From NCBI GenBank assembly GCA_945835425.1, contig CAMAJC010000143.1:1-5481 (forward strand): DNA of 5,481 nt, written 5' to 3'. The stretch comes from an uncultured Clostridia bacterium. Lineage in GTDB: Bacteria > Bacillota > Clostridia > Oscillospirales > Ruminococcaceae. Numbering within the stretch: the stretch's first letter is position 1; every line of letters begins with the position of its first letter. A program made the position numbers and the translations under genes. Of the stretch, positions 4,740-5,481 are shown piece by piece. Below the pieces are notes generated by a model, which worked only from the letters and a program-made list of their open reading frames with translations, had not been told where the DNA came from and ran no database searches.

Positions 4740-5481
4740 TTATTTGACCCAAACGCCGTTTGCATCAACGCGGTAGCCGCCGGGGATGGTGGTGTTGGTA
4801 GCCATCTTGCCGTCAGCGGAGAGGTAATACCACTTGCCGCCGGTCTGAACCCAACCGGATTCAACCATGGCACCGGTCTCACCGAAGTAGTACCAGTAGC
4901 CGTCCAGCTTCATCCACTTGGAAGCAACCATAACGCCGCTGGCATTGGTGTAGTAGGTCTTGCCGCCGGAGCGTACCCAACCGGTCTGCATGATGCCTGC
5001 GGTATCAAAGTAATACCACTTGCCTTCCAGCTTGATCCAGCCGACAGTCGCCTTGCCGTCTTTGCCGAAGTAGTAGGTATCGTTGCCGATGGTCTTCCAG
5101 CCGGTAGCAGCCTTGCCGTTGGTGTAGTAGTAAACGCCGCCGTTTTCATTGACGAGGCCCTGTTTCAGCGGTTCTTCGATGGTGTAGCGGATGGTGGAGC
5201 CGGAAAGCTTATAGCCTCTGTAACCGGAGGGCAGAGAAGCGGATGCACGGTAAGAACCAACATCGGTGCTGTCCTTGTCGCCGGCAATGATTCTGACGTC
5301 CAGCTCGATGGTGCGCTTGCCGATGGTTACGGTAGCAGTCGGAACCTGTTTTCTGCCGTTGTAGTAGAAGGTGTCGGTGTCCCAGTCAACTTCGTAGTCG
5401 TAGCGGGAAGGTCTTACATAAGAGGGATAGTAAATACCATCGTAATAATAACCGGAATAAAGATATTCGTCCGCATTTCCT
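4740..5481 (-). CDS. C-terminal part of a cell-wall-binding repeat surface protein (partial)
   Basis: The frame is open from the right edge to TAA at 4742-4740 and gives 246 residues. The N-terminus, including any signal peptide or enzymatic domain, lies outside the window. In order: a tyrosine-rich segment (12 Tyr in the first 40 visible residues); a beta-rich region (about 38-103) reading FYYNGRKQVPTATV and later GSYRASASLPSGYRGYKL, which resembles MBG/YDG-type bacterial surface modules (low confidence); then six aromatic repeats of about 20 residues (108-229) and the cap TTIPGGYRVDANGVWVK. The repeats are of the choline-binding/glucan-binding type, which anchor exported proteins non-covalently to wall polymers. 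The C-terminus is the natural one, with no sortase motif. The protein is presumably extracellular. The ligand (choline or another glycan) and the function of the missing part cannot be told. It is convergent with the cross-bridge operon and separately terminated. Confidence 0.88.
   Translation of the reverse strand, partial: GNADEYLYSGYYYDGIYYPSYVRPSRYDYEVDWDTDTFYYNGRKQVPTATVTIGKRTIELDVRIIAGDKDSTDVGSYRASASLPSGYRGYKLSGSTIRYTIEEPLKQGLVNENGGVYYYTNGKAATGWKTIGNDTYYFGKDGKATVGWIKLEGKWYYFDTAGIMQTGWVRSGGKTYYTNASGVMVASKWMKLDGYWYYFGETGAMVESGWVQTGGKWYYLSADGKMATNTTIPGGYRVDANGVWVK
4794..5159 (-). repeat. Six tandem cell-wall-binding repeats within the surface protein
   Basis: Read on the - strand, units of 19-21 codons begin mostly with GW and contain a central YY, as in GWKTIGNDTYYFGKDG and GWVQTGGKWYYLSADG. 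The first unit lacks the leading Trp (GLVNENGGVYYY) and the fifth begins KW rather than GW. Repeats 2, 3, 5 and 6 keep the YYF or YYL core; repeat 4 has YYT. This is the PF01473-type pattern in which aromatic residues form ligand sites between adjacent repeats. Confidence 0.85.

Overview
The window looks like a piece of a low-to-moderate G+C Gram-positive chromosome, most likely a gut Clostridium of the Oscillospiraceae/Ruminococcaceae type. This is an inference from three things: strong AGGA/GGGGG-type ribosome binding sites, G+C-rich coding sequence beside A+T-rich intergenic DNA, and a surface protein ending in choline-binding-type (cell-wall-binding) repeats. No rRNA or marker gene is present to fix the taxon.

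Layout. Positions 1-605 hold no convincing gene. They carry a perfect 27-bp inverted repeat (218-244 and 312-338). Next comes an imperfect direct repeat (392-431 and 500-538), each copy containing a promoter-like sequence, with a long hairpin (440-483) between the copies. Three genes then run on the + strand. The first is an ATP-grasp ligase (606-1841). The second is an aspartate racemase (1838-2578), joined to the ligase by an ATGA stop/start overlap. After a 205-base gap containing a perfect 10-bp hairpin just ahead of the ribosome binding site comes a glutamine-hydrolysing asparagine synthase family protein (2784-4628). A rho-independent terminator follows (4635-4677). A second terminator faces the other way and serves a convergent - strand gene, which enters from the right edge (4740 to beyond 5481) and encodes the C-terminal part of a cell-wall-binding repeat protein.

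How the genes may work together. Racemase, ATP-grasp ligase and asparagine synthase are the three activities known from lactic acid bacteria to build a D-Asp/D-Asn peptidoglycan cross-bridge. RacD makes D-Asp. The Asl-type D-aspartate ligase (Aslfm of Enterococcus faecium) attaches it to the third residue of the stem peptide. An AsnH-type asparagine synthase (Lactococcus lactis) amidates it to D-Asn. I infer that this is a complete D-Asx cross-bridge cassette in a clostridial background. The enzyme families are clear from motifs, but the assignment to peptidoglycan rests on gene context and remembered similarity. The adjacent surface protein fits a cell-envelope neighbourhood but is transcribed separately.
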